A stretch of 64,000 bases of DNA. It comes from Panopea generosa (Eukaryota; Mollusca; Bivalvia; Adapedonta; Hiatellidae). A program made the position numbers and the translations under genes. The DNA is taken from contig CM055894.1 in NCBI GenBank assembly GCA_029582155.1, positions 28,805,207-28,869,206 on the forward strand, in the 5' to 3' direction. This document shows, in pieces, positions 11,420 through 23,518 of the stretch; within the stretch, counting starts at the first letter, position 1, and every line of letters begins with the position of its first letter. The notes below the pieces were generated by a model. That model was not told the origin of the DNA and ran no database searches. It saw only the letters and a program-made list of their open reading frames with translations.

Positions 11420-13113
11420 CAAGAGGCCCAAGAGGGCCTGAGGACGCTCTACTGACTCATAGTGGCTATAGCACTTTTTGAAATTCTACTATGCAATAGA
11501 AACATCAGGGCGGGGCCATTTTTAACTCTAAGGACAACATTTGAACAAATCTAACAAAACTATAGTTGGTCATCATTACTACATAAACATTTTGAAAATC
11601 TGTTTGACCGTTCATTAGAAGAAGATTTTTTAATTTTTGGACTATTTTTAGTAATGGTGGCCATTTTGAATTTTAGATAGAAAAAATAAATCTTTTGTAT
11701 AGTCTCCTATGCAATAGAAACATCCATGTGAAGTTTCAGTTTAATTGGCCTAGTGGTTTCAGAATAAATGAAAAAAAAAGAGAATTTTCTGTTTTCCCAC
11801 AGTATCCCTATGTAAAATTCTAAGTCCCCTTACAGGGCCCCTATAAATTTTAGCCCTTAAAATCTTATCTGCAATCAAACCCCTACACTTAGGGATAATT
11901 TATATCAAATATGTACAAATCTGACATACCAGTTCTTAAGAAAACAATTTCACTAATTCCCAATTTGTACCCTTTTGGGGTCCCTCCTGACCCCTTAAGA
12001 CATAGGAACCCAGTCATTTTTACAAATCTTAACCTCCTTTACCTAACAATGCTTTAGTGAAGATAAAGGCAAAATTATTTCCATTTTAAAAAAAAAAATA
12101 AAAATAGTATATTGACATGTGTCCCCTAATTGAACTCTCGGGATAGGGTCATTTTTAACCCTAGGGACACCATTTGAACAATCTAACAGAACTAAAGTTG
12201 GTCATTATTACTACTTTAACATTTTGAAAATCTGTTGGGCCGTTCATGAGAAGAAGATTTTTTAAGTTTTGGACTATTTTTAGTAACGGCGGCCATTTGA
12301 ATTTCAGATCGAAAAAAAAAAAAATCTTCTGTATAGTCTCCTATGCAATAGTAACACCCATGTGAAGTTTCAGTTTAATTGGCCTAGTGATTTAAGAACA
12401 GATGAAAGAAAAAGAGAATTTTCTATTTTCCCATAGTATCCCTATGTAAAATTCTAAGTCCCCTTACAGGGCCCCTATAAATTTTAGCCCCTAAATTCTT
12501 ACCTGCAATCAAACCCCTACACATAGGGATAATTTATGCAAAATATGAACAAATCTGACATACCGGTTCTTAAGAAAATGAATTTAGTAATTCCCAATTT
12601 TTACCCTTTTGGGGCCCCTCCTGACCCCTTAAGACAGTGGAACCCAGTCATTTTTACAAATCTGAACCTCCTTCACCAAACAATACTTCTGTGAAGATAT
12701 AGGCAAAATCATTTCCATTTAAAAAAAAAAATAAATAAATATTATATGACATGTGTCCCCTAATTGAACCCTCGGGGCGGGGTCATATTTAACTCTAAGG
12801 ACACCATTTGAACAAATCAAATAAAACTATAGTTGGTCATCATTACTACATAAACATATTGAAAAACTGTTGTGCCGTTCATGAGAAGAAGATTTTTTAA
12901 GTTTTGGACTATTTTTAGTAACGGCGGCCATCTTAAATTTCAGATTGAAAAAAAAATCTTCAGTATAGCCTCCTATGCAATAGAAACACCCATGTGAAGT
13001 TTCAGTTTAATTGGCCTAGTGGTTTCAGGGAAAGTGTTGCTAACAGACGACAGACGACGGACGACAGACAACGCGCCATCGCATAAGCACTTCTGGCCTT
13101 TGGCCAGTAGAGC
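11420..13113 (+). repeat. CAAGAG-type repeat, family 3, full-length copy with ~632-bp units
   Basis: Starts CAAGAGGCCCAAGAGGGCC, then GCTCTACTG. It ends in a hairpin around TTCTGGCC-TTT-GGCCAGTAGAGC preceded by a CGACAGACGACGG tract. The phrase CATGTGAAGTTTCAGTTTAA occurs at about 11,726, 12,358 and 12,990, a regular 632-bp period. No coding signal. Same building plan as family 2 but a different sequence. Confidence 0.8.
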
Positions 13114-13437
13114 TAAAAATTAAGATAATTGTTTACCTGATCAGATCACCAATCTTGACAAATTATTTACTTGTTTGCATAAAATCAGTGTTTAGTTTTA
13201 GTTTACTATTATTGTTATGTTTAAGGGGAAAAAGCGGTTGTACGGTCCCCTCATTAATAATGGAAATAACATCATGTAGATGTAGACAGGGTGAAAAGAA
13301 TAACAAAACACAAATTGTAAAATATGAACTATGATCCATATAATTATAGTCATAAGATTTTATTTTCAAATTTATATTTCACACATACAAGTCCGATTGT
13401 TTTTGTTTTCTCTGTTAATGCCAATTTTGTTTTGTAG

Positions 13438-14482
13438 ATGAGCCTGAGTTGACTGTGAAAGAACCCTTTTTGATTCATTGGCTGCAACTAAAGAATGCGG
13501 TGGAGGGCGAGTTCGTATCTTATGGTTCTATCTTAGAAACACTTTCGAAGTTTGCACAGGAGAAAAAAGCCATTGCTAAGGGATTGTATAAGTATACAAG
13601 GTTGCATTGTTAATTGCAATAATGCCATATATACATACAGAGCTTAGTTCTAAGCTGTCAGCTGCAGAAACAAAATCTCCTTCTATCCACCTTTGGTGTA
13701 TAGTACTATTGGTAGACTTGAACATTTAAAATCCAATGATGACATGAAGGAAAGTATAAATGAGAAAGATGGCAATGCATCCTACAAAGGTGAAGAGAAT
13801 GGAGAGAATGCACTAACTCAGTTTGAATCTGTTAGGTCAGAGTATCTTACCAACATAACCAAGAACAGTTGTCACAGGCTGTGCATGGAGGACTGTCAGG
13901 TAATGGAACAAATAAATCATATAATAGAGCCTATAACTGTTAATTCAATACCGGAGGAAGAATGTATGGTGGCATTGGATTCATTAGCTGTATTGTATGG
14001 GAAAATAACAACAGTTAAAATAGTTGAAGGTGATTTACAAGTTGAAGGATTTTGTGAGAGAGAAGCCCAGATTGGGTCTCTACTTAATCATGAGCAACTG
14101 ATCAAGGAGTGGCCAGGTACACAAGTAATGGTTAAAGGGTTATAGTCTAACCTTATTGTTAATTATTTGTGTAAGAGATTGATCTTACTGTACCAGGATG
14201 TCCAATATGGCTAAACTAGCAGAAATTGCTCTGTGTGTCACTGTGACCAGTGTTGAATGCGAGCGCAGTTTTAGCTACCAGAACAGAATCAAAAACAAAT
14301 TCAGATCTTCTCTTAAGAGTGACAAGCAGTATCTTCTTCTACATATCAATATGTGTGGGCCTGGTGTAAAAGACTTTGATCCTGCTGCAGCTTGTAGACT
14401 TTGGTTCTTGACAAGACTTTGTCAGGACTACAAACTTAGGCAGTCTGAACTTAGGCCCAAAATGTCAAAAACATGTTGTTAA
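13438..14482 (+). pseudogene. hAT-type (ZNF862-like) protein, C-terminal part, frame-disrupted
   Basis: Three coding stretches. 13,438-13,613 follows a plausible splice acceptor (TTTTGTAG). 13,693-14,145 carries CHRLCMEDCQVMEQIN. 14,198-14,482 is a clear hAT dimerisation domain (MAKLAEIALCVTVTSVECER, then FSYQNRIKNKFRSSL). Family members are long hAT-derived proteins with an N-terminal zinc finger and a DDE core; those parts are missing because a repeat occupies the sequence upstream. The change of frame between 14,145 and 14,198 and the stop before 13,693 suggest a relic, although splicing could explain part of it. Confidence 0.65.
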
Positions 14483-14585
14483 AATAAATTGGCAAAGAAA
14501 ATTATTGACTCTAAGATAATATACTTTAGTGCCTCATACATAGACATATTTAACAGATCTAATAAGTATGTTTAATGTATAACTA

Positions 14586-14843
14586 GGGTCCTCCATGGCC
14601 GAGTGGTCTAAGGCGTCGTCTCAAAACCACTGACCTCTCACTACTAAGGTTGTAGGTTCGAGTCCCGCTTGCTCCAAAAACTTTATGTGAGAAAATTTCC
14701 AGCTACTTGCCGAAGGACGGTGGTTCTACTCAGTTTGAATCAGTCTGAGGTCTTCCTCCACCAGTAAAACTGGATATGCCATATATAACCTGAAATGTGT
14801 TGTAAATGGCGTTAAACCTCATTCTAAAAAAAAAATTATAATA
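14586..14843 (+). mobile_element. SINE with tRNA-Leu-type head
   Basis: The head at 14,587-14,675 resembles tRNA-Leu (CAA-like anticodon loop CTCAAAA; A box GGCCGAGTGG; B box GGTTCGAGTCC). The body contains GCCGAAGGACGGTGGTTCTA and GGCGTTAAACC, followed by an A-rich tail. TATAACTA flanks it at 14,578-14,585 and 14,844-14,851, a convincing target duplication. The anticodon stem pairs poorly, so it is not a working tRNA gene. Confidence 0.85.
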
Positions 14844-14851
14844 TATAACTA

Positions 14852-16218
14852 TTTTGATAGAGATTGAGAAAGAAAAGAAAAAAGAACAAAAAAGTTAGTT
14901 GTAAATAGCTATTGTTATACAATTCCCCATCTTACACAATGCCCTCTTATACAGAATCCCTAATTCCTGTAAAACTAAACATTTAAAATATAATAAATTA
15001 ACCGAATAAAGAGCATTAGTGTCGATTGTGTTTTCACTCAAAATGGAAATAAAGGCCGGCCCGAATGAGTGAAAATAGTTGTTTTATTATGGAAAAGAAA
15101 TATTCACTCATGCAAATTTTAAAATATCAATTTCACTCACATAATTTTATTTTGACGAGTAAATACCCCTTTCACTTCAAAACTATTTTTTTACCCACCC
15201 TGGCCTCTTATGGAAAGTCAATTCTCCTTATTGAACCAAATCTTGTTTTCTATGACTAGATGATGCTTCAGAACTCAAACTGAATAATAATTTTGCCCAA
15301 ATGGATAAAACAAGAAAATATCGGTGGAACCGATGGATGCTCCCCCCAAGTGAGTGTTTGACTCTGTACTATATGGTAATGATATTGAACGGGGGGAAGT
15401 AACTGTGAGAGTTTTAAAGAGAAGTCAATACATTATTTTTTATTTCGTGATATAATACATTGTACAACACACTTTGAAATAGGTCATTATGATGCATCCT
15501 AGCAAATTTCATAAAATTCCAACATGGGGTTGTAGAGAAATAGTGCGGACAAGAACTTTGGTCAGACAGAATCAAAGGGCCATAACGCTGTGAAAAATCA
15601 TCGAAACAAAACACAAAGACAATATGCACATCTGCACTTGGTAATGATACATCCTAGCAAGTTTAATAAAATTCTAACCAGAGGTTGTAGAGAAACAGCC
15701 CAGACAAGAACTTGGGGATGAACAGATGGACGCACTGACGAAGTGGCGACTATATGCTTCCCCCCTTTGGGTATTTTCTGTTTTCCTATAGTATTCCTAT
15801 GTAAAATTCTAAAGTCCGCTACAGGGCCCCTATCAATATTAGCCCCTTAATTTTTATCTTCATTCAAATCCCTACATTTAGGTATAATTTATGCCAAATA
15901 TAAACAATTTTGACAGACTGGTTCTTAAGAAAATGATTTTTGTAATTCCCATTATTTACCCTGGAACCCAGTCATTTTTACTAATCTTGCATGTATGCAA
16001 TCTCCTTCATTAATTTCCAAAAAGGTTCTGTTAATGCTTCTGTAAACATTTCAGTAAACTCCAAATGGTAGTTATTGAGAAATTATGCACAATGAACTGA
16101 AAGATGGATAGATGGTTAATGGAAGACCATTTCTAAAATAATAGCTCAGATGAACGCGAATTCATAGCCAAACTACCGGTACTTATTAATTAAAGCAATC
16201 GGTGTTGTAATAACTTAC
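14852..16218. other. Mostly unassigned; includes a fourth CAAGAG-like repeat
   Basis: 15,311-15,773 begins CAAGAAAATATCGGTGGAACC, with a perfect ATCGGT-GGA-ACCGAT hairpin, and ends near GCTTCCCCCCTTTGGG. It looks like another family built on the CAAGAG plan. The following 400 bp resemble the interior of family 3. No coding region could be supported. Confidence 0.5.
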
Positions 16219-16328
16219 TGTGTTGCCATCGCTTACTGTGATTGTTGATGTACTTGGATACACCTGATCAATCGTTATTTCTATTCTGTCATCATCCTTT
16301 CTTGAAACTGAAAGATTTCCGCTAACAC
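16219..16328 (-). CDS. Exon of an immunoglobulin-superfamily gene (linker/start of an Ig domain)
   Basis: On the minus strand a 110-bp open segment lies between an acceptor (ATATAG before 16,328) and a consensus donor (GTAAGTTA after 16,219). Translated in the phase left by the exon at 23,519-23,815 it is open and reads VSGNLSVSRKDDDRIEIT..., ending TVSDGNT. That resembles the linker and first strands of a further Ig domain. It would be the next visible exon of the same gene, with further exons to the left outside the window. The link between the two exons is inferred from strand, phase and splice sites. Confidence 0.6.
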
Positions 16329-16344
16329 CTATATAAAAAAAGAA

Positions 16345-16396
16345 AAACATACACATATATATATCTATATATATAGAAATATATATAGAGAGAGAG
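16345..16396. repeat. AT/AG simple repeat
   Basis: ATATATATAT followed by AGAGAGAGAG directly at the tail end of a SINE copy. A second AG run lies at 16,687-16,712 on its other side. Confidence 0.9.
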
Positions 16397-16687
16397 ATTG
16401 ATCGATTGATTATTTAGTGTCACTTTTATGCCATAGTGGGCTAACAGACAATCAGTTAACCTAACCACTGTTTCCTGGAAGGTTAACCAGTACTCAAGCA
16501 CACTCCATCTCCACAAGAAAATGATAACTTTCCCACTTGAATCAGTGGTGAGAGACGAATGATAATATGATTATGAGATGCAATGTCGTATATCAACCAT
16601 CATGGAGATTTTGGTCGAGCTGGGATTAGAACTCACGACCCCTGGATTGATAGTCAGACATGCTAACAACTGAGCTTATCGGGCCCC
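16397..16687 (-). mobile_element. tRNA-headed SINE, copy 1
   Basis: Read on the minus strand: a tRNA-like head (B box in the GAGTTCTAATCCC position near 16,630), then a body with AGTGGTTAGGTTAACTG and GGCATAAAAGTGACACTAAA, and a tail of ATTGATTG-type repeats at its left end. AG runs on both sides obscure any target duplication. Same family as copies 2-4. Confidence 0.8.
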
Positions 16688-16953
16688 GTGAGAGAGAGAG
16701 AGAGAGAGAGAATTGAAATCACAAAGGAATTTCCGAATTTTGGACATTCACAATGTATGACATATATATATATGGAGATAATTATTTGTGAACAACAAGA
16801 TATAAATGTACAGACAAGACTATGACGAGCGCGCCTAGCTACAATGCAAACCATAGACATACTATCAAGGTATCTACCAAACCAATACATTTGGTGCCAA
16901 CCATGACTTATATACTATGGTGCAGACCGTAATCCATTCTAGTACACCAATGA

Positions 16954-17240
16954 TTGATTAATTGATTGAATATTTAGCGTCATTTTTATGCCATCGAGGG
17001 CTAACAGACGATCAGTTAACCTAACCACTGTTTCCTGGGATTAACATGTACTCGAGCACACCCCATCTCCGCAAGTAACTGATAACTTTCCCACTTGAAT
17101 CAGTGGTGAGAGACAAATGATAATGAGACACAATGTCGTATATCAATCATCACGGAGACTGTTGCCGGGCGGGGGATTCGAACTCACAACTCCTGGATTG
17201 ATAGTCAGACGCGTAACCGACTGAGCTAATCGGGCCCGGC
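16954..17240 (-). mobile_element. tRNA-headed SINE, copy 2, with 16-bp target duplication
   Basis: Full-length: minus-strand tRNA head at 17,165-17,240 (A box TTAGCTCAGTCGG, B box GTTCGAATCCC), body, and an ATTGATTAATTGATTG tail at left. TCTAGTACACCAATGA occurs at 16,938-16,953 and 17,241-17,256 as an exact duplication. The target is the left TIR of the 3-kb element, so the SINE is younger than that element. Confidence 0.9.
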
Positions 17241-19136
17241 TCTAGTACACCAATGAATGCAAATGAAATGAATTTCAAACGCATTTTAACATTATACAAA
17301 CGGACTAAAAATGTAAACGAAACGATTAACGAAACGATACACAGATTCAACAGGAAGAATGATCCAGGAACGATACAAAATGATAATGCAAATGTTAAAC
17401 GCATCAAAAATTAAATGCGTTTTTAGGATATACCTTAGAGATTTGGATATCCTTTAATATTATCATAGGTATATTGACAATGAAATAAATAATTAATCAA
17501 AACGATTGCTCTCTAAATCATTTAATTCTATAAATAGCTATACCTGTAACTTTAATTTGATTTCTTTGTTATAAGTATCCATGAAAAACATTGCCTCCGG
17601 CATCGTTTCTTTGCTTGTAAAAGTGTGATAAAACAATCAGGTGACGCATGGCCTGCTTACACAACTCCCCCAATTAAATGATCTATTTATCTACACATCG
17701 ATTTATGTCGCTGTTCTGTTATATGATTGACATTTAGGAAAAGTTTTCATGCTATTTTTAGAAAATCTTTTCGTTATATCGAACTGGTTGAACAGAATGA
17801 ACATGCAATCTGATCACCTCGGCCTTTATGCTACGCAATAGACCTCTGACATAATAAGGCGCCATTTTGGAAATACTTTCAGTCACATGATAAAGCAAAA
17901 TGGCGGCCCCCTTATGCCACCTGTTTATATACATGTCCGTTGAAAATATAAACATTTGTTAATCAAGACTGATATTTTAAATTTCGCTATAAATATGACC
18001 CATGTCAAATTTATAAATAATAAAATCGATATAACAACGCCATATATAATCAACTTAATGACGGATACATTATTTGTTACTTTCACGCGAATGAACACAG
18101 ACTTGTAACACAGGCGATTCCCGTTGGTGTATTCTAGAGCTATACACGAGGTGTATTCTACGGAGGATACGGAAATACCCGATGTTTCACGATTGAATGA
18201 ACATGCTGTCAATTACATTATCACCTGTGTCAATGTCCGATGACATCACCAGTGAAACAAACATTATTATGACACATGCTATTTCACTTAATGGGTATCT
18301 TTGAAATTTTTGATGAAAGAATATCAAAGGAATTCTATCGGTGTAATGTACATAAAACTCCTTGAAAGCGTCAGACATGTTTATGTCTTTTATTTTAAAA
18401 AATTAAAACACTTCGTAGGAAATTTATAAAAATAATTGATTAAAGTTGAATCAACGATGATAAACTGGTATGGTATTAATTTCAAATGCTTTTTATATTT
18501 TATTTACGGTGACTACACATCAATGCACAGTTGTGGGGGTCATTTGCCATAACATGGCTTGTAGATCAAAGAAATTACTGATCAAACACATTTCGATGGC
18601 CCACTGATCACATACCAGAAGCGTGCTATTAATACTACGATTGACCCTTCCGGTAGCTTCCCTACTATCAATAATGGTTTAGCCTAATTTGACCCCATTT
18701 GGCACACCTGAAGACAAACAATCGGGTTCTGGATCAAATGTTATTTTATGGGTTTATACGATTTGTAGGAAATATCTGGAAAGACAATTTATTAAATTTC
18801 GAGAAGAAAATAGGTCTAAAGAAGGAAATACCAGTGATTTTAGAAGCCCTGCCACAAGGCATAAATTTTTACCCTTCAAAGAATCTATTTTTATGAAAAC
18901 ACCAACCAGGCATAATGTTTTAATTATAATGCCGTCCAAACCCCACCCACCCCCTGCGTTTACATTAGTGAAATAAAACGCGTAGTAAAATGGCGCAAGA
19001 AACTGTCAGAGTGACGACATTACACATTGGAACAAGGTTAAAAATAAATTGTGTCCGTAGTTATAGGCATAAAGCGTGTGCATTTGCTATATAAATTAAG
19101 GTATGGCGTATTTGTAAATATATTTATCTCTTCGGA

Positions 19137-19158
19137 ATATATATATATATATATATTC
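19137..19158. repeat. AT dinucleotide run
   Basis: ATATATATATATATATATAT within AT-rich intronic sequence. Confidence 0.9.
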
Positions 19159-20073
19159 TTTTGTTAAAGAATTGCTATAATTGTTTTTCATGACAATCTA
19201 TCGAAACTCAAAACAGGAATAATAATTGCAAAAACACGGTAAATAATGCATTAAGATTAATACTAGCCTGAGGCGTATATAATCTGTTTTTCGCATAGAA
19301 GCAAATTATAAACAACTCCAGATACATGTTTAAAAACATGGATACCATAATGTTAACTTTAGTGTGAACCAGTCTGGCTTTGAGCGGCCATATAATTATA
19401 ACGTGATTGTAACGTGTTTATCTGATGAAATTGAAATGACGCGCTTACCCTATTTAATTTCAAAGACTGAGTTTTATGTAACATATTAATCTGCTGTCAC
19501 GCTACAAATCATCATCTATATGGTATACCATATATAAAATAGGGTGGCGTAGTTAGCAATCTTTCAGAAAGATTTTAATCAATATTATTTTAATTCATTT
19601 AATCATATAACACCCGGTGATTTCGTTAAATATATTGTTCTTACTATTTATTCTACTGCAACCAAATATTTTGTAATGGGTGTACAATTGGACAACCAGA
19701 GATGATGTGATTGGTGAGCACGCCGTGTAAAAGATACACGGTAAAAGATACACGGTAAGCAATTTGAACGCAAATGCAGGCTAAAATGGGTTTAGTATCG
19801 TTTTGAACTGAATTTTTGTATTTTCACCAACGTTTATCATAAAAAAATGCAAACCACAAACGAAACTAAAATGCATTTCAAACGCAAAACAAACGCATTT
19901 GACACGCAAAACAAACGCATTTAAAATGCATTTTTGGTGTACTTGAACAGATTATGGTCTGTATTAAATGCAACATATCTGGATGAGGAGGACAATTTAC
20001 ATACATGAACTGATAGCTTTATACGAGTAGGATCCAGTTAAGGATTCAGGACTACTCACATGCTATATAAAGG

Positions 20074-20298
20074 TTGATTGATTGATTGATTGAATATTTA
20101 GCGTCATTTTTATGCCACCGAGGGCTAACAGACGATCAGTTAACCTAACCACTGTTTCCTGGGATTAACCAGTACTCGAGCACATCCCGCCTCCGTAAGT
20201 AAATGATAACTTTCCCACTTGAATCAGTGGTGAGAGATGAATGATAATTAGACACAATGTCGTATATTAATCATCACGGAGACTGTTGCCAGACGGGA
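20074..20298 (-). mobile_element. tRNA-headed SINE, copy 3, head missing, 12-bp target duplication
   Basis: Same body as copies 1 and 2 with a TTGATTGATTGATTG tail, but it stops at GTTGCCAGACGGGA, just before the tRNA head. GCTATATAAAGG flanks it exactly at 20,062-20,073 and 20,299-20,310. The duplication lies at the truncated edge, so the copy was inserted already shortened at its 5' end. Confidence 0.9.
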
Positions 20299-20570
20299 GC
20301 TATATAAAGGACATACATAGAAACACATTGGATCATGAAGATACAGTGAAATCATATGTATTTATTGCTTTCAGTTATGGTTGCCATCAATAGCATACAA
20401 ACAGAACAATGTGATCACCTGATTTTTTACATTTCAGAATCTATTCTTTAAAACTGTTGGTGGGCCAAATTTAACCTTAGAACTATGAATTGTAACAATA
20501 TCAGATATTTAGGATAGTATTGTAAAACATGTTTTTTATCAGTGAAAACTTGAACATGCAAACTAAATGC

Positions 20571-20770
20571 GCAGTGAGAAAGATGTAGTCTTCCGCATTT
20601 TCATATCAGTGAAAAATGTGTAATTTAAGTATCATGTTTCTGAAGTTTTTGCTCTCTGCTTGATACAAGACAAACAGCAATAAAATTTTGAATATCTCAT
20701 TGTATAATGTCCTCTGATATGGCAAATGGGTTTTAAAATTTGTGAAATATTTCATCGGTCAAGTCAGTAT
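20571..20770. repeat. Diverged repeat, related to 48,825-49,050
   Basis: Shared order of phrases: GCGCAGTGAGA...TCTTCCGCATTT, then GATACAAGACAAA..., then ATTGTATAATGTCCTCTGATATGGCAAATG, compared with GTGCACAGCGAGA...TCTTCCGCATTT and TTGTATAATTCGTCCTCTGCTATGGCAAATG in the second place. Coding status unknown. Confidence 0.5.
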
Positions 20771-20859
20771 CATGGTCAACAGTATAACAAAGTGGTAGCT
20801 AAACAATAGGTTCTAAATCGCTCACTTAAGTCTATAGGCAATATAAACTTAGTGTGCAA

Positions 20860-21740
20860 TGAGTTAAGGCCTTAAACTCTCACACTAAATACTTGATTTG
20901 GCCAGTTCAAGAACTTGACCAATATATTATGGTTATATAACTACTTAATAAGTTTGGTGAAGATCAAATGAAAAATGGGGGCACTAGAGTGTACACAAGG
21001 TCAAATAACATAATATTTGATGTGTCAAGGGACATAACTCTTGACTTTAATGATCCAATTTAGTCAGTTTAAGAACTTGTCCAAGATAGTATGGTTATAT
21101 AGTTACTTTGTAAGTTTGGTGAAGATCAAATGTGGGTGCTAAAGTGCACACAAGGTCAAATAGTGCAATTTTTAATGATTCAGGGGCTATAACTCTGACA
21201 GTTCAAAAACGTGGCCCAATATAATATTTTGGTTATATAACACCTTTATAAGTTGTTTGGTCAAGATCAAATGAAAAATGGGGGTATTACCGTGCATACA
21301 ACATCAAATAACATAATATTTGATGACTCAAGGTACAAAACTCTGGCATTAGATATCCAATTTGGTCACTTCAAGAACTTTTTTGAGATATTATGATTAT
21401 ATAACTACTGTGTAAGTTTTAGAGAGGATCAATTGAAAAAACATGTGCTAGAGTGCACACAAGGTCAAATAGTGCAATTTTTATGTTTCAAGAGCCAAAA
21501 CTTCCACATTAATTACCCGATTTGGCCAGTTCAAGAACTTGACTGATATATCGTTGTTATTTAGCTACTATATAAGTTTGGTAAAGATCAAACTAAAAAT
21601 GTGAGCGCTAGAATGCACACACCATCATATAACGTACACAACTCAGGCATTAACTATCCAATTTAGTCAGTTCAAGAACTTTTCTGAGATACTATGGTTA
21701 TACAACTACTGTGTAAGTTTTAAAGAAATTGGCATACATG
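20860..21740. repeat. Tandem array of ~170-bp units
   Basis: About five diverged units marked by CAGTTCAAGAACTTGACC, TATGGTTATATAACTACT, TAAGTTTGGTGAAGATCAAA and GCACACAAGGTCAAATA. Non-coding, moderately decayed. Confidence 0.75.
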
Positions 21741-22514
21741 ACCATTTTGACACTGCTGGTTTGTTTTGCATTATTAAGTCTTATGACATGTCTTGTTGCC
21801 CATATCTTGTTATTCACTCTTTGCGGGGGCTAAAAAAACAAAGGAACCCATGTTTCGCCCCCAGTACCAATATTTGTAAAATCTGTCGTATTAATAAGTA
21901 TTTGCCAATTTGACGAGAGTATGTTTCTGGTCATCAGTAGGCAAATGTGGTATCCATCTGGCACAGATCTTAGTTCAAGTGGTGCTTAAAAATGGCATGG
22001 GCCGCTTCTGTTGGTATGCAAACATACTTAGCTATTTGCCTAGTTGTGCATTGTTACTTACTATTTTCCCCAACTTGAGAGACCATTTTAGAGTTTGTTG
22101 TGCTTTTCGTTCTATGAGAATAGGGTACATCTTACACTGAAATTACTCCACTTTTAAATTTCTGAAACCAATGTGTACCTGTAACCTAAGAATAGAGAAT
22201 CTCATCATGGAATATATTTTAATAAAAATGCCCCAATGAGTCTTTATATATGGTTGTATTATTACATTAGTACATGTAGGCTGTGTGTAACATGCAACAG
22301 GTTGGGGCGAGTATTAGGGGGACATTTACAGAGAGAATATGGTATTATACATTAAATGATGAAAAAATGTGATCAAAGTTTTTTTGAATTCTTTTTAAAG
22401 AAACCAAATATCGTTAGTAATTATTAACTAATATTTATCTTCCATTAGCCAATTTCTAATGCCAATGATAAATCAAAAGACTCAAGGTCCTGAAAGGCGC
22501 CATTTGTTTGTTTA

Positions 22515-22758
22515 TTTCAATATTGGAGTCTTCGCTGTGCCATCTTAAGACAATCAGTTAACTTAATTTCTGTTTCCTGGGATCCTGGAAAGTTAACCAG
22601 TACTCGAGTACTTCCATCTCAACAAGTAACAGTTAACTTTCCCACTTGAATTGGCGGTGAGAGATGCGAGAATGAGACGTAATGTCATACAGCAGTCATC
22701 ACGAAGACTGTGGCCAGATCAGGATTCAAACACAAGAACCAAGGATTGATAGTAATAA
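22515..22758 (-). mobile_element. tRNA-headed SINE, copy 4 (old)
   Basis: Same family as the other three, clearly more diverged: ACAATCAGTTAACTTAATTT, TGTTTCCTGGGATCC, CTTTCCCACTTGAATTGG and a decayed tRNA head near 22,700-22,758. No target duplication recognised. Confidence 0.7.
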
Positions 22759-23518
22759 GCCCCCCACAGGGGGAAGTACTGATATTGAACATTTATGAAG
22801 CAATTCTTGTTAGAAATTGTAACTAATGCGCCGACTTTTAGGATCAGACTTCTGAAGGCGCCGACTTTTAGACCTGGTTTCTCAAATCTGTCACTATCTG
22901 GTGAGTGACATCCGGGTAGTTTTGTATTTTGGCTTCAAACAAATTCTTCAATTTATTTACAAAATAAAACATTTCAAGTGGTGATTTTTTCCTATCTTTG
23001 TTGAAATAAGATGCTGAGAAAACCTTAATGATTGCATTGTTTTGTTTACTTGTCAAATGCCCAATAATACACGATTAAAATTAGTTTGATGAACGAAAGA
23101 GGCGATCTTCCAGATACAGACTTTATTACGTACTTTTAAATGAACTGAATCTATATGACGTAGGGCCTATTACTGAATTTTCTGTAATAATGTTTAACAT
23201 TTCTGAACTGACTATCGAAATCAATATTGACAGGTTAAATTTTTCAAGCAGAAAACCAGTAACATTTGCTTCAGGGACACTTTTCATTGTTACTATGGGA
23301 TATGCTTATTAGTACACTCCTGCATTTCAGCCTTTGTTATGCTCCACTAAATAGCTTTCTTATAAATAATCAAGAACTCCCTTATCTTGAGTAGTTTGAA
23401 ACCATGAGGAAGCAGATTTTGGGAGCATATGAAATGAACTACATTTTTCAACTACCAACATCCTACAATACTATAAAGAGACACCAGAAAGTCTGGTGCC
23501 TCAAAAATGGATACTTAC

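Larger units (their letters stand above)
16921..19963. mobile_element. 3-kb element with ~30-bp terminal inverted repeats, non-coding
   Basis: TGCAGACCGTAATCCATTCT followed by AGTACACCA at 16,921-16,949 matches the reverse complement of 19,935-19,963 (TACAGACCATAATCTGTTCA, then AGTACACCA) with about five mismatches. Next to both ends are repeated AAACGCATTT and AAATGCGTTT phrases (17,279-17,420 and 19,860-19,930), which look like subterminal repeats. No transposase is visible inside, so it is probably non-autonomous. No clear target duplication. SINE copy 2 sits inside the left TIR. Confidence 0.6.
16329..23518 (-). other. 7.2-kb intron of the Ig-type gene
   Basis: Interval between the two putative Ig exons. 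It contains four minus-strand SINE copies, a 3-kb TIR element, simple repeats, a tandem array at 20,860-21,740 and otherwise AT-rich unassigned sequence. The stretches 17,260-19,900 and 21,741-22,514 show no recognisable protein; short open frames at 17,758-18,378 and 18,689-18,976 match nothing I know. Confidence 0.45.

Noticed and set aside
14587-14675. Functional tRNA-Leu gene
   Set aside because: Followed directly by a SINE body and A tail with a target duplication; the anticodon stem pairs badly.
18689-18976. 95-residue open frame inside the 3-kb TIR element
   Set aside because: Overlapping frames of similar size on both strands, no motif and no splice support; cannot be told from chance in AT-rich DNA.
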